64,000 nucleotides of DNA from Malachius bipustulatus. Taxonomy: Eukaryota; Arthropoda; Insecta; Coleoptera; Melyridae. Location: contig OU342630.1 in the NCBI GenBank assembly GCA_910589415.1, forward strand, positions 69,746,186 through 69,810,185. Direction: 5' to 3'. This document shows positions 22,470-36,700 of this stretch, piece by piece (positions within the stretch are counted from its first letter, which is position 1; every line of letters begins with the position of its first letter). A model generated the notes under the pieces. The model made no database searches. It was given only the letters and a program-made list of their open reading frames with translations, and was not told the DNA's origin. The position numbers were made by a program, and so were the translations under genes.

Positions 22470-24082
22470 CAAATATTTCTTGTTTCTAATTTATATCTCC
22501 AATATTGATTTTTCTACTTATAGAAGCCACCTTTACGACTTTAGGTCTTAAAAAATTATATAATAAAAATATCCTCTTACAAAAAAATATAAAAAAAATC
22601 CCTAAAGAAAAACTGAGGAGTGATAATCATAACACAATGCTTTCTAAATTTTAAATCAACTCAAAACGTAATTTCTAAACAAATAATAAATAGTTATCTC
22701 AAATTTTTTTGGAATAATATTTTAATCAACTTCTTATAACATTCAAGTACCTAATGGTAATTTGGGGGATGCTTAAAATCTTTCTGAAACGTAAAAAATA
22801 TAATTTAAGTTAAGTATCATTAAAATAGGGGTGATTTATCATCTCACCATCAAAATATGACAAATGAAAGATGAGGTATAAAAAAACTTAATCATATTAT
22901 GTCCGATTTTAATTATATATTTAAGGAGTTACAGTAACTCGAAGTTTCCAAGCCAATTTAGGAATATTTATTTGATTTAACATTGGTTTTGTTTATTATA
23001 AAAAAAGTAGGCACTTTAATTTTTTTAACAAGTAAAGCCAATATAATATGCAGAACACTTTGAGGTCTTGTAACTCCCTAAATACATAATTAAATTCGGA
23101 CATTATTATGATTACCTGAAGGTTTGTATTTTAAACAACCCCGTCTTTATTTTGTCGAAATTTGATAGTGAGCTAATAAATCATCCTGTATAATTTTTAA
23201 TTGACAACAACTTCTATATTTTAACTAAAGTACTCAACTTTATTGTTAGAATGAAAACACTTCAATAGAGTTTCAATAAATTAATAATAATCAATGATAC
23301 CTAATTAATAATTAATAATAGTGAGAGTTGACTTTAAAAAAAAATAATAATAATAAATTTCTATAGGGATTTTAATTCATAATAATTATGTAAAGAAATC
23401 TATCGAATTATAATCTTTAAAAGCAATATTTATGTGCTTATCAAGCAGTATTTACAGTTATAAATTTAAAGTTTGTCCAAACAAAAAAATTTCACTTGTA
23501 AATAAGATAACGTAGGTAATAAGATGAGATAAATATTTTCAAGGGAGGGACGCTCGCACGTGCGGAAACATTTTTTACATCTTTCAAGGAAATACATATG
23601 AACAGAAACTCCGTAATATGGCGGAATAAATAATGAAAAAATACGTAAAAGTAGGTAGCAAACTTTCAAAGACTCGCTCTGGATGTCAAGGTAAACTCGT
23701 TAAAATATTGACGAATCCTCCCAAAGACGTGAAAGAATTTCTATATATCAATATCATCTTTATAAAGTGCCTTTACTCGCTCATTGTATAGGGTAAATAC
23801 TTATTTTAGTAAATTTGATTTAGCTGAAAAAATATTTTTGGCACGTCAGTACGATTGATATTTAGTATAAAGGAATAAATAATTCTTTGGGCATCAAAGG
23901 TTCTTGAAAAGTGTAGGAAATGGATAAAAGTTGAAACTTTCACTTCCACTTCTCACCTTTTTACAAAAAATAATGATGAATTGGAAAACTTAGTAAGTAA
24001 GTAATAATATAATTCGATTTTTTTATGTTTTTTTGCCAGTCTAAGAAAATCGTTATTACGATGATAATCTATGTACATAATA
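22470..24082. other. Intergenic, no gene seen
   Basis: Very AT-rich with poly-A/T and AATAAT tracts. Segments near 22920 and 23070 (around AACTCC and CCTAAATA) look weakly inverted relative to each other. No coding content. Confidence 0.4.
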
Positions 24083-24936
24083 TACAGTGTGTGTCCACAG
24101 GCTTGGTACACCCCCTTTTTTTTTATTTTTTTTTTGAGAAAATTTTTTGAAATTTGGTACGTCGCATATTCTCGATAGAACGCACCTTTTAGCAGAATTT
24201 TTTTTTTTCCCACATCCGGTTTTTCCGGAAATGTTACCAACTTTATATTTTTAAATGGGACACCCTATATATTATTATATTTTTGGATTCTATACATTTG
24301 TACGAATCCAACAATACCACATAAGTACCATTTTAAATGTCAAATTTGTTTTTATTTAATTTTTTTATTCTCAATTATAGTGTGCCATGACTTCAGTTGT
24401 GTTCGTCACAGATGCAAAATGGGTACACCAAAATGTCCCTTATTAAGAGTAGGTACTAGTAGATGGTACCTCGGTACCAATATGGTACCATTTGAAAAAA
24501 ATGAATCCAGCTCAAAAAAGCATTCCGGTGCGCATAATTTATCCATAAATCACGTAATTTAGTACTTTGAACAAAAATTAGATTTTTCTAGCATTAGATG
24601 ATCCAATTGGAGTAAAACGAAGTAGTCATGGCACACTATAATTGAGAAATAAAAAATTAAATAAAAACAAATTTGACACTTAAAATGTCACTTATGTGGT
24701 ATTGTTGGATTTGTACAAATGTATAGAATCCAAAAATATAATAATATATAGGGTGTCCCATTTAAAAATAAAAAGTTGGTAACATTTCCGGAAAAACCGG
24801 ATGTGGGAAAAAATTAAATTTTCTGATAAAAAGTGCGCTCTATCGAGAATATGCGACGTACCAAATTTCAAAAAAATTATCTCAGAAAATAAAGAAAAAA
24901 AAGGGGGGGTGTACCATGCCTGTGACATACACTGTA
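24083..24936. mobile_element. Foldback element with long arms
   Basis: The left end CAGTGTGTGTCCACAGGC mirrors the right end GCCTGTGACATACACTG. The arms run about 300 bp and include CCGGTTTTTCCGG and GTGTCCCATTTAAAAATA on both sides in opposite orientation. The inner loop (about 24400-24600) carries GGTACC-rich sequence. Opposed short frames here are arm shadows. Confidence 0.8.
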
Positions 24937-25125
24937 TTATTACAATAACGCTGTGATTATTTTGATAAGAAATAACATTTATTTTATTTTTTAATACAAA
25001 AATTACAATAATGTCAAAATTTTTGGTTCTCCAACATACGGGAAAGATAATTGAAGTTCTGCTTCGTCTGTAAACAGACAAAATATAATTTTTTCTGGAC
25101 TGGAAAATGCCATTTTCTCTGGAAC

Positions 25126-25240
25126 TAAAATTCACACCATGGATCTAGTGTGCTTAGATTTAATTTTTTGAAAAACAATAATATTTCAAAAAACAAATCA
25201 TTGTCCAATATAATAGTGTCAACTTTTTTGTGGACATGTG
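25126..25240. repeat. Repeat shared with 45335-45450
   Basis: GGATCTAGTGT, then an AT-rich stretch, then TTTTTTGTGGAC recur in the same order at 45340-45440. Opposed minus-strand frames in both places end in a similar peptide (TLDP-C), which shows homology of the DNA and not a gene. Degenerate dispersed repeat. Confidence 0.5.
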
Positions 25241-27194
25241 CATAAGTAGTAGTTATCCTGGAAACTATTACAATGGATTTGATTGGAGTTGCTGAAGATT
25301 TAATCTGCAAATCCTAAAAGTAATAATTAATAGAAAATTTTTATTGGGGCTTTGAATTTTCGACCCTATTAAGTACAGTGATTCTTTGGTGTAAATATTA
25401 ACATTTTTTTTTTAATTATGCACTTCTTGTTATTAAATTTATAAGCTAACCGGAAGAACCTCAGCCTCATGGCTTTCATGTTCTTGCCTTTATTAAAAGT
25501 TAGTAATTTTCGAGATAATAGGATTTTTAGTGTATTTTTTATGAAAAAAATACATATTGAGGACGACACTTCTTTACAAAAATCACTAAATTCATCAAAA
25601 AATGTTCACCGATTCTGACGCCCAGGGGGGCTATTCTCGAGTTCGTGGGAATGTCACGATCACCGGAGATCGGTCCCATTCAAAGTGCAAACTTGACATG
25701 AAGATGATGCAGCTGGATGTCATATTTTTGGCACATTTGGTTAGATGCATAGGTAGCAAGTGAAAAAATCAAAGTTTGAAAAAAGAAACAAAATATTAAC
25801 ACGACTATAAATAGAGAACGAGGAATCCTGTTGTAGATCCTGTAGATTTTAGTATTTGGTTATAACTTTTAACTTGATTTATCTTTAACTGTTACTGAGA
25901 AAATGTGATTTGACAGACATACGAACGACGGAGTGATCTAATAAAAAACTTCCTATCCGATTCTTTTGAAAATAGAGTTCATCAAAGGTGTAAGGTGTAA
26001 CCTAATAATTAAACCTACCAGTGCGTCGTATTTTCTGCTTACATAACTGCCTGCTGAGTGGTTTTTTTTTACTGAGAATAATCCAGTAATAGATAATAAA
26101 TATTGACAGAGGACAATAATAAGTTTCAAATAAGCTGACTTAATAACAAATTGTCTGAATTTTTAGGCGGTTGTACGCTCGTGAGAAATGTTAACTCAAT
26201 TACTTACGTACCACCCTGTAAAAGTCCTATCAGTCGACCCTGTTCTGGAACGGTAATGTTTTTGAGACCTTTTTATCATCCACAATGCCGCTAACTGTCC
26301 TTTGCATTGAGTGGAGAAACATCCAGTGTTTTAAGAGCCTGGCTCTGACACGCGAGAACAAAATAATATTCAGTGGATGGGTGAACACACGTACCTTTTA
26401 TTTGATTACTAACAGGTGTTTGGAAATGAAGTACTTGTTCTCTAAACCGAATTAGGAATCCTAGTTTTTTAATCAGCTGTCTCAGCCAGATTTGAGACGT
26501 GATACCCTGTGAAAACATATAATTTCTTTGTGAACTAGTGTTCATTTATTGTGTCGTGAATGCAGGAATTCTGTAATTTGCAGCAAGAATCTTTATGCTA
26601 GAATAGAGTTTCTGAATTTAAGTCGTTGAAAAGTTCATAATAAAAAATTCAAAATCGTAAATGTATCATTTTATCATGTTCTTTAGTATTATTCTTTTTA
26701 TATTATAAAAAATTCATTACGTGAAACATTTTCATGTTTCCGGGAACGCATGAAAGCTCCAGCAGGAAGTAAAACCTGATATCCTGTTCTCTGTTCTCAT
26801 AGTAAAAATCATCATTAAGCCCACGTATCCAAAGGATATTCACTCGCCTTTGAATTGGCCTTAAAAACTCGCCCACGGGCACCAGATGAAAAATCTAGGT
26901 CTGTTATGAAATCTATAAAATTAGATTTAAATGAATCCCTAATAGATCCCTAATAGAATACTTTGGGTCACTCTTGTTCTCCAATTTCAATAATAGAACT
27001 TCCTAAGCAAATCTCTAATTCTGGGCAGATTATCATAGAGCATCACTTTTCCTGTACTTTTAGTATCTGTTTACAATAATAGCATGGAGTTATTGAAAAA
27101 AGATTGCTGGTGAATCTCCGAAATGAAAAAATGTTGCAATTTCAGTAGATAAACGACTTAGGTAATTTTATTTAACTCTCATCACTACATTATA
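25241..27194. other. Intergenic, no gene supported
   Basis: Mixed sequence. The minus-strand frame at 26291-26545 (84 residues) has no recognised motif. Nothing else stands out. Confidence 0.4.
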
Positions 27195-28119
27195 CAGGGT
27201 GCACCATGTATCCTTCTCTATATTGCTATCTCCTAACGCTAACGGATACAGGGTCGGTTAAACAAGTCCAAAGGAGCACAATTTTGTGGCCATCTCGATT
27301 CCGTCGAGACATACAAGATATCTGTGACCGTTCCTGAAATATCCTGAAAAAACTGAAAAATCGAGATTTCTTATTTTTTCCATAACTTTTTTATTATTGG
27401 AGATTAATGAATAATTTTTTTGTTGGCACATAAGTCGTCAAGAGCTACCCATCTGACATTTCAAAAATTTTCAAAGCCGACTAGATCCTAGAATTTTCAT
27501 AGTCAACTTTCGTTTTTCTTATGGCCACCATAGTGTTTTTTTATGTTGTTCGTTATAAAAAAATCATAAAAACAAAAAATTGTTAAACTTCAAAAAATAA
27601 ATTTAAAAAATTTTTATTCTTCTTTTTTCTTTACAAAAAAGACACATTTCTAGACCGAATTTCATAGATAAATTGAAAAACCATAAGGCAAGCACTATTT
27701 CGGCGTATTTTACAAATGTTGACGTTTTTCGACGATTTTTTATTAGGTTTTTCTTTGAAAAATTAAGAATAAAAATTTTAAATTTTTTTTTTTGAAGTTT
27801 ATTTATTTATGGTTTCCATTGTTTTTTTCATAAGGCCTTGAAAATTTTTGAAATGTCAGATGGATAGCTCTTAACGGCTTATGTAAGCCTACAAAAAATT
27901 ATTTATTAATTTCCAATAATAAAAAAGATATGAGGAAAATAAGAAATATCGATTTTTCAGTTTTTTCAGGATATTTCAGGAACGGTCACAGATATCGTAC
28001 ATGTCTTGACGGATTCGACATGGCCACAATACTGCGCATCTTTTCTCTAATTTAACCGACCCTGTATCTCTTAGCGTTCAGGAGATAGCAATATAGAGAA
28101 GGATTCATGGTGCACCCTG
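27195..28119. mobile_element. Foldback element with CAGGGTGCACC ends
   Basis: The left end CAGGGTGCACCATGTATCC and the right end GGTGCACCCTG are inverted and flanked by TATA. The arms carry ATACAGGGTCGGTTAAA and GTCAAC-type words. It belongs to the same family as the 467-bp duplicated units at 1321-2254. About 925 bp, non-coding. Confidence 0.82.
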
Positions 28120-29597
28120 TATAACCGAAATTTATAACCGACTGTATAAGTGCTTTCCAGTTTAAGATAATATCTAGTCTCTATTTGGTCGAAACATAGA
28201 AAAATCAATGATCTAATCAAAGTGATCTAATCTTATCAAAAGCAAAACATTAAATATTAGAAATAAAAAATAAAAGACGAAACACTTAATAAAAAACGGA
28301 AAGAAAACAAGAAAAGTTTAGAAAGAATAATGTAACACGACATCTGTAATTTCTCTTGCATCATTAAGAATAAACATGTAAAGAAATGACAGTAAATTTA
28401 ATTTCAAATACTATGTTGGTGTTTGTTTTAGAGGAATTCTGTATGGTGTCAAATTCACTGACCTCATAGAAAGATGTTACTGTAAATTTGGACAATAATA
28501 ATTGTTAGAAAACTAATATTGTAATAAATCTATTTCATCAATATGCTAAAATTATACCCCCTTCGTAAAAAAGTGCCTCTAAAATCAGCTAAAAAAACTT
28601 TGAAAATGCCAAAATGAATAGCAATAAAACTGGTGAAAAGGTTACATAATAGGTTAGAGGTATTATAAGAGACAATCAATAGTTTGCTGTATTATCCAAG
28701 CATATTATTTAATATTTAGGTATTATTCAAACAAATTTCAACAACAGTGTCGAACAGCGTAGGTAGTATAAAGGGAAGCTCCAACTAGGTATATCTAATT
28801 GTGCTTTATGCACAAATTTTCTTTGATAAGCTTGAATCAATAGTAATTGTTGTTTGAGTTGATATGACATAAACAGCTTTTCTACCAATAGTCCATTGAA
28901 TTGACATAGACAATGGATTTTATCGAAATGGTCCGTATCGGTCCTCCATTATTGTAAAATAGCTTATTGCACAACAACTTGATACCTAAAATAGCTTGTT
29001 TGGAAATAAAAATTCGGAAAAGACAACAATAATGTATTAATGTGTCATCTAAACGTAGGTACCTAAACAAAATCTATCCATAAAACATTAAGTAGAACTA
29101 TTAATGATTGGGAATGAATAGTGTAATTTCCCAAAAAATTCGTAAGTTCAATCACAATCAAAAGTTCTCATCAAGATTTTACAGTTAACTATTATTCTAC
29201 CTGAAAAATTGCTCTAAGTGGGCTTTTTTACTGGGCTTCAAAACAATGAAAAATAAAAAAAGAGGGCGCTTATAAGACTAATAATCCTAAGTTTTTTCAA
29301 AATGCCCCAAAACCTAATCTAAGATAACCATGACCGTTTGACGAGCAATTTCAGGTACCTTACTCAAAAAATTATCCAAAACTTTTCTTATTCAAAAACG
29401 TTTTGGTACGTTCTACAGCCCCCAAGATCTTATGCATGCACCATCAATCTGGAACACACAAAAAAAGGCAGCCAGTAGAGGTAATTAAGAGCTTTGAATG
29501 AATATTCTGAACTATTTAAAAATTAGAATAAGACGGCGATTTGTGCTAAAAGCTATTTCGATATTTCGAATGCTAGGTAAACAACGAAAAACTACGA
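28120..29597. other. Intergenic, no gene seen
   Basis: AT-rich with no recognisable coding signal or repeat boundary up to the retrotransposon fragment. Confidence 0.4.
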
Positions 29598-30609
29598 CGC
29601 AAAACTGAAATTGTAACATTTTCCAGCAAGAGAAGGTTGGACGGTTTAAAGCCACAAACTCTTCTGGGAGAAACCATTCCATTTGCAGAGGCACCTAAGT
29701 ACTTAGGAGTCATCCTGGATAAAAAGCTTACCTACTTGGAACTCCCATCTGGAAAAAGTTACACAGCGGTTGTTAGACCTATTATTATAGGTGAATATGG
29801 CAGTACCACTTGGTGGTCAAAAGGACAGCAGGTCATGGCCAAAACAAAGTCCTCTAACCTACACAGACAAGCTTGTCTGGCGATTTGTGGTGCTATTAAC
29901 ATCGCACCGTCGGCGGCTATAGAAATCCTACTGGACTTACCATCTCTCCATATTTATTTGGAGTGAGATGCCAGATGGACTACATATAGAATGCTACAGA
30001 TGGCAAGACGCTTGCTAAAGTACTAGAAGCCCTTAGCCCGAGCCACTGCAAGTTCAAGTTAGTCTGGAACTGTCAATTAACTTTGGATGCTCTTGCAAGG
30101 AGCAGCGAAGTAACTCTAATCTGGATTGGGGAGAACGAAACTGCCTAGTCTCTGACCAGGAAAAGTGCCGAATTCGTATTTATTGGACCAGAACCAGCAT
30201 TTGGCATATCACCGAATGTAACAAAAAAAAAAAAAAAACAATACGCACTTGGTCTGAAAATTGGGACATTTGAAGGCCTTTATACAGGGCACGTCGAAAA
30301 AATGAACCAAAGAACTATTGGAGCTTAACAGGAAAGAACTGAAAGCCTCAGTAGGCCTATATTCTGGGTAGTGAAGCTGAACCATCATCTGCACAGGATG
30401 TGTTTAGCGAACAGCGCTCAATGCCGTCTGTGGTTGGAGGATGACGAAACAGCAAAACACATCCTATGTGAGTGTCCTGCTTTTGGGAGAACCAGATTAC
30501 AAACCTTCGGAACAGAATGCATCACACGGAAGGTCATGGATACATTAACAACAGTCAAGATGGTCAGCTTCCCCAAAGCGAGGCTGACATAATGGGTATA
30601 TTGTACCAC
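29598..30609 (+). pseudogene. Non-LTR retrotransposon RT C-terminus plus RNase H remnant
   Basis: From about 29598 one frame reads KTEIVTFSSKRR and continues AEAPKYLGVILDKKLTY, the thumb-side motif of LINE reverse transcriptases (K-Y-L-G-V-x-L-D). It continues TAVVRPIIIGEYGSTTWW, then CGAINIAPSAAIEILLDLP, typical of clades with a terminal RNase H. After frame changes, 30080-30220 reads VTLIWIGENETA then SAEFVFIGPEPAFGIS, the RNase H end. 30310-30480 reads KNYWSLTGKELKASVGLYSG, then HLHRMCLANS and HILCECPAFGR, the Cys/His tail. The upstream catalytic RT (F-A-D-D) is absent, and the frames change at least twice. A poly-A tract at 30223 is internal. Dead 5'-truncated copy. Confidence 0.82.
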
Positions 30610-33600
30610 AACTAGATGTAAGCCACAAAATAGACCTTCGGTATTTAAGAGGATCTGTCGAAATAACCGAATTTCGAAAAATTCGAAAAAAAAAGTTTAA
30701 AGAAATGGCATTCTTGTAAAAATGTACTCAACAATAATTACTTAATAAAACACAAAAAAAGTCTATAATGACAACTTTCAAATCGGGATATAGGGGACAT
30801 AGGGGAATAATATTTGAAATCACATAACTGCAGTTTGCCGCTCACCAGTTTCATCTAAAACAACGGTAATGTTGTCTATCGAAAAAGCATTTTTTTTTTC
30901 TAAACGCGCTACTACCAAAAACTTCCTAATTTACTTACTGCTTTTTAAATACAAAAAAAGAATTCAAATATTTTCAAAATAAAACATATCAGTAGCCATG
31001 ACATGCCAAATTCGAATAATTATTATTGCTTTGGAATTTGATTCGTATTTCGTATTTCCCGATAACCGAGATCCCCGTGCTTTTTTATACTCTTAAAACG
31101 GACACCCTACTGTAACATAAAATAACAGAGTTTGTAAATATCGATAAAAATAATCAAGAATATTTAAACTATAAATATCAAGACTGAGCCAGCAAAAGAA
31201 GAAACTCCTTGTTTATGAAAATAGTTTTTTTTTCAACATGAAAGATTGCTCTTATTAGTTACTTACACGTCATGATTGTATTTTAAATCAAAAATTTCCA
31301 TACATGATAGATAACTTTGAAAACATAAAATAAGTAATATATTCAGATTCAGTACACGTTTCATATTTAAAGGACAAAAGTGATTTGAAAAGCCGACCAA
31401 TCCATTGTTAAGGTTGCAGCCTTCCAAACTCGAAGGATACAACACCTAAAATGACCTAGTTATCACGTTTATTAATATGTCTCCTTCGACCTTACAACGA
31501 CACGAGTCACTTAATGAAAACCAACAAAATGAAACAACCTTACAATATTTCATGTGGGCTTTCATAATTATCTTGAGAAATTACTTTTTCTTTTTCACGT
31601 CACTTTGCTAAATAAAATAATTGCATGGGTGTTCAGATTACAGAAGTCGCTGATAGACATTAAACAGTGGTGGTTTTTCATCTAATTTAACCTCAGGCAC
31701 GCTTTACATCTTATACAACTTCTCAGAATTTTTTCCATTTAATTATCATTCCAAGTTATTTATAAAAATAATTCCTCCCAGCTACCATAATTAAATTTAC
31801 CGGCTGTTTTCAAAAAAATGACTAAGACTAAAGCCCATCCCCAGATGTCTGGGATATGTCGTTGCTCATTACTTATTATTAATATCAAGATCTGCCCTCG
31901 GAATATTATATGAATTCGAAAATCATCTGAGATAAGGGATATTAAAAAATTCTCTTACCTAAATATACTTTTGTCAAGGCCGCAAATCTAAAATTAAAAA
32001 TTCATTAGATCACAGCTTACTTATCTTTTTTTTACCACAAAGATATAAAACATATTAAAACACTGTCTGGAAAACATTTCTGTTGGAAATATTCAGGATA
32101 CCAAAAATAGATAAGAACGTCTACTTCTCGCAATAATTATCCATATTTTATACACTGTGGAAGAAAAGGCCGGAAAGTGGAAACGGCTAATTTTTCTGTC
32201 GTACTGGTGGTCATAGATATACATAACTTGGGATTCGGCTGTTTTAGGATGTGAAATTTCGGTTTGATATGTGCTATAATGACAATTTTTCCTTTTCCGA
32301 TATTATTAGCACTGTGGTTTTTTAAATGTAACATCCTTAGACAATATAAGTTTATAATGTTTAAGGTAACACCGCGTACATTTGAATTACATTACATTTG
32401 TTAGTACCTTATGCGTAAACTCGTATTGATCGAATGGTAGATTCAATAATGAAAAAATTTACATGGTGCTACATTTAGAAGACAGTGGCCAATAATATTT
32501 CAACCTGATTTGTTTTAACAATCCTAGGAGCTGTTTTTTATTTATTATAAGGTTTTATTCATTATTCAAGTATTTTTATATTACTCGAAAAGGGTTTTCG
32601 AAAAAAAATTCACTAAAAATAAGCATATTTACTTATAGTACCTTATTGATGAATTATTCATTGTTTATTATTAAGAATTACGTTTTCATTTATACCTCAG
32701 TAACCTCACACACCTATAATGATTATAAAAATAATATATTTTTTCCAACATCTAATAACTGTGAGAAAATATATTACGCTCAAGATTAATAGATAACCCT
32801 CTAGTAATAACTTGAGTGGTAACGTCAAAACGGTGAGCTATTGGTAAAGTTATTCTTAGACTGGTATTAAAAATATGAAAATGGAACTATTTTTATGAAG
32901 CTGTGGCTTCATATTTATGAAATGGCGAGAAAACTCTCTAATTTTATTAGTTCATTAATTATTATAATCTAGTTCAGCTACGAATAATGTCATTTTAACA
33001 TTTTTTAATGGCTCGCTCTTGTAGCAGTGTAAAGTGGATGCATATGCTATTAAAGGAATCCACTTAATATAAAAGAATCCACTTATTAAAAGAATCACTT
33101 CGGAATAACTTTTTTAATTATATTAGAAAAGCTAAGGAGGGTATCATGTCCTATTTGAGGGTATCGTCAAAACCAACTTATAAGTGGGAGGCTGGGTAAG
33201 TTATCAAAACTTGGAAAAGCACGTGGTGGTGCATGTCGTGTGAAACTTACAAATGAACACTAAGGTTATTTCGAAAGACAACAAAAACATTTTTTTTAAA
33301 ACATTAGTATTTTATTTATCATCAATCAGAAAGACAACAGAAAAAATCTAAGAATAACCCTAAGATAATTAAAAGACAAATTGGGAGAATATTTATTTAT
33401 TACTGTATCGAAAAATTAATCCCTAGAGAGCTGGACTATGTTCATAGACTACTAATGGACATAAAAGTTGAAAATTCACCTCTACTGTATAGGTACCTAT
33501 ATGTACATGAAATTTGAACAGGGTTGCCAAAATCTATTATATCCCAATACGGGAAACTTTTTTATTTTGAGAGATACAGAGTTTACCGAATAGGCAAAGT

Positions 33601-33613
33601 TGTAATAGTTATT
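30610..33613. other. Intergenic, no gene supported
   Basis: AT-rich. Minus-strand frames at 31263-31445 and 32137-32334 show no motifs. Nothing recognisable for about 3 kb. Confidence 0.4.
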
Positions 33614-33734
33614 TACGTACAGAGGGCCGAAGGAAGAAGATTACGCCCGCGGACGAAGTTTGAGGCCCGACGCGCCAGCGGAGGGCCTTTATTCGGCTAA
33701 GGGCGTAATCTTTCCTTCGGGCAGAGGTACGTAC
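33614..33734. repeat. Palindrome with TACGTAC ends and GC-rich loop
   Basis: TACGTACAGAGGGCCGAAGG continuing to AGATTACGCCC is mirrored by GGGCGTAATC through TACGTA at the right end. The loop (CGCGGACGAAG, GCGCCAGCGGAGGGCC) is far GC-richer than its surroundings. About 121 bp; probably a MITE-like insertion or a structured element. Confidence 0.65.
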
Positions 33735-36700
33735 AACGTTTTACGCACAATTGCATCAAAACAATAACAATAATATTCCTAATATAAAATAATAATTTTT
33801 GACGTTCATTTAAAATTAATTATTTGACAGCAGCGTTTGACGTTGAACAATTAATATAATCGATAAGTCAACTTGTATTAATTTCGCAATGAGACATTCT
33901 TCAGAAGCGACTTCTGGTTGATGGAATTACTTTCCAGAATGTTTCCAACTGTGTTTTTAATATTACAAATAATTAATTATATTTATAATTATAATCCCAA
34001 AGTATGTACCTATTAATAAATAAAGATAACAGTTCAAACAACAAAGCATACATTATTTCATAATCAGCGGGCTTTTTCTCTACTTTACGGCCCGCTAGTC
34101 GTAAAGTCATAGTTTCCGCCATGGTAACTAAGACGTAAACAACCAATTTTGATTCAATTGTGCGTAAAGAATTTGATGCTGATTCGTAATCTGAAAGAAA
34201 ATTTAGGATAGCTTTCGCTGTTGCTGAAATATGCTGTAAAAACTGAAAAAAAAACACAGAATCTTTATGGGAATAATTGGCTCCCGGTTAATTTTGATGT
34301 AACTTTCGGAATCTGTCATTTTCGATGAGTTCTTGATCAGAAGTTATACGCGTAACCACCCATAAACTACTGCTCTCGGGATATTCACCTCTGAAAATTG
34401 ATTTGATTTATTGATATATATTGATATATTCTAAAATATTGCCCCCCTTACTGTTTTATAAAGAAATCTTAAACATATTATTCTTTAAGATTGAAAAGCT
34501 GATTCTGTTGCTGTAGTTACATTTTAGGTGTGTTCAGAAATTTATCGAGAAACATTATCGAGAAACATTATCGAGAAAATCGTAGAAAATCGCTGAAAAG
34601 TTATAAATTTGTGTTATACTTTTCGTAATCACTTTGAATTTAACAATAAAAATTAAGTCACAGCCAAGTCTATTACAAAAATGATACACAAATTGGAAAC
34701 TTTTTCCTATTTTTCTCGGAAATGTCTCAACAGACCTAATATAACAATTTCTTTATAAAACAATTGGGGGGGGGAGGAAATATTTAAGAATATATTCATG
34801 ACTGCCATGAGAAAAAAAATTAATCTTCATAGGTGAATAACTAGAGAATAGGAGTTTTATGGGGTTATGCCGATGGAGACTTTCGATCTACTCATAGAGA
34901 ATGCTATAGCGATTCCAAAGTTACATCAAATTTAACCAGAAGCCAATAAATTATCATAAGGATTCTGCTGGATCCTTTCTTATTTTAAGTGAAATCCTTG
35001 AGCAAAATATTAAATGAATAATAAATAATAAAGAAAAACGTTAATTCTAAGGCTCATGCTAACTAAGTGGAATTAAACTTAATGAAGTGACATGCTGAGG
35101 AGCTCTAATAAGAGCGAATTAATCATCCATGTCTTCAGTAGTGTCTTTCTCTTCCTTTGATATCGCAGTGATGAGCATTAAACCTATAATAGAACCCAAG
35201 AATTTTCTTTACCTTATTTTAGTCTTTTGTTTTATTATTGTAATAACTCAATTATTTTTTATAGCTTGTCATTTAGTTGCTATAAGAGCTATCGACTTGA
35301 CGTTTAGAAAATTTTTCTAAGGCGACTAGATTCCAGGGTTTACTTAGTAAATTTTTGTTTTTCTCATGGCCGTGATATTGTTTTTTAGTTTATATTTAAA
35401 AAATCAACTAAGCAAAAATTGATAAAATTTGAATTTAGTATCTTTCTCACTAGATTTCGCCATGAGCAATATGTCGCTGTGAATACGTGCAACTTATACT
35501 CGTTTCTAGTATTTTGAATGGTTTGAAGGACGATTTCCGTTGTGACATACTGATGAGTGCTGAGTAGGACGAAACGTCGTCATCTACGCTTTACGGATCT
35601 TGTTTACATGCTTTAAGAAACACTACACATACTCTCTATAATGAACCCTATAACCAGAGAATTCTTCGTTTTAATATTATTTTTGAGTCGTAAAAGTTTC
35701 GCTCTTAAAATAGGAAATTTAGTTTGTTCTTTTTTTCGGCATATTTCAGCAATGGCGAAAGCTTTAGTAAATTTATTCAGATTACAAATCAGTATGAAAT
35801 TTTCCCCAACTTTTTCTTTTCAAGCGAATTGTATCTCGTGAAATAGAAAAGTTGCTTGGGTTGGGAGATAGATTTTGGGAACCCTGTAGATGAGAAATTA
35901 TTTTTACTGTATAGTTTAAATAAAAATTAAAAAAAACAAGATCAAAAGCGTCTCGTAAATTAATAGCTATGAAAATGTGGAAAGCAAAATTTTGAATGGG
36001 TACCTAATACTTATTTCCGGAATCGACAGGTAACACTAAAAATTTCCTTTGATATTTTCTGTATATTATTATAATACAAAAGACCCTTATTGCACCTTTA
36101 AAAAAATTGTTTGTAAAGGGAATCCAGGAAAACATTTTCAAGGGCGGTGAATTTCCAATATCATTATGCCTTGACGATAATCGTGATGTTTACAAATGAA
36201 TGCTTAACCTTCCCATCTTGTTACATTATAATAAGCAACCCCCAATCCCTGTTTCGCTTCATTTTCTATACCTATATTTTTGCTTGTTATAATAATTAAT
36301 TAACCATTCATTATTGTTTAACTAATTTATGAACTAACTGTTTGTAAAATTCAAGAAAGCAATACCCAGTCATCCAGATAATATGACATTAATTTGTGCC
36401 TAATTTATTCGAGTCTAGACTTGTCTAGGCTTTATTCTAACCAATTAGGACAGAAATAATATATCAGTTTTCATTATGCCGCTAAATTTTGGCAATTAAA
36501 GACAAACAATGTTCTTGAAAGGACCTTTTTAAAATAAATAGACAGAATAATTGTTAAATACGATTCATTGAAGTGGATATAATAATTTGATATTTAAAAA
36601 ATATCAAAAGAATCACTTTCATCTTTTTCTGGTATTCAAAATAAGTAATTTCTTTAGAATTTTTTTTGTATACTCTTTGTATAATCCGCTTGTTAATTAA

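Noticed and set aside
24692..25135. 147-residue minus-strand frame
   Set aside because: The longest unassigned frame, but it spans the right arm of a foldback element and its flank; no motif.
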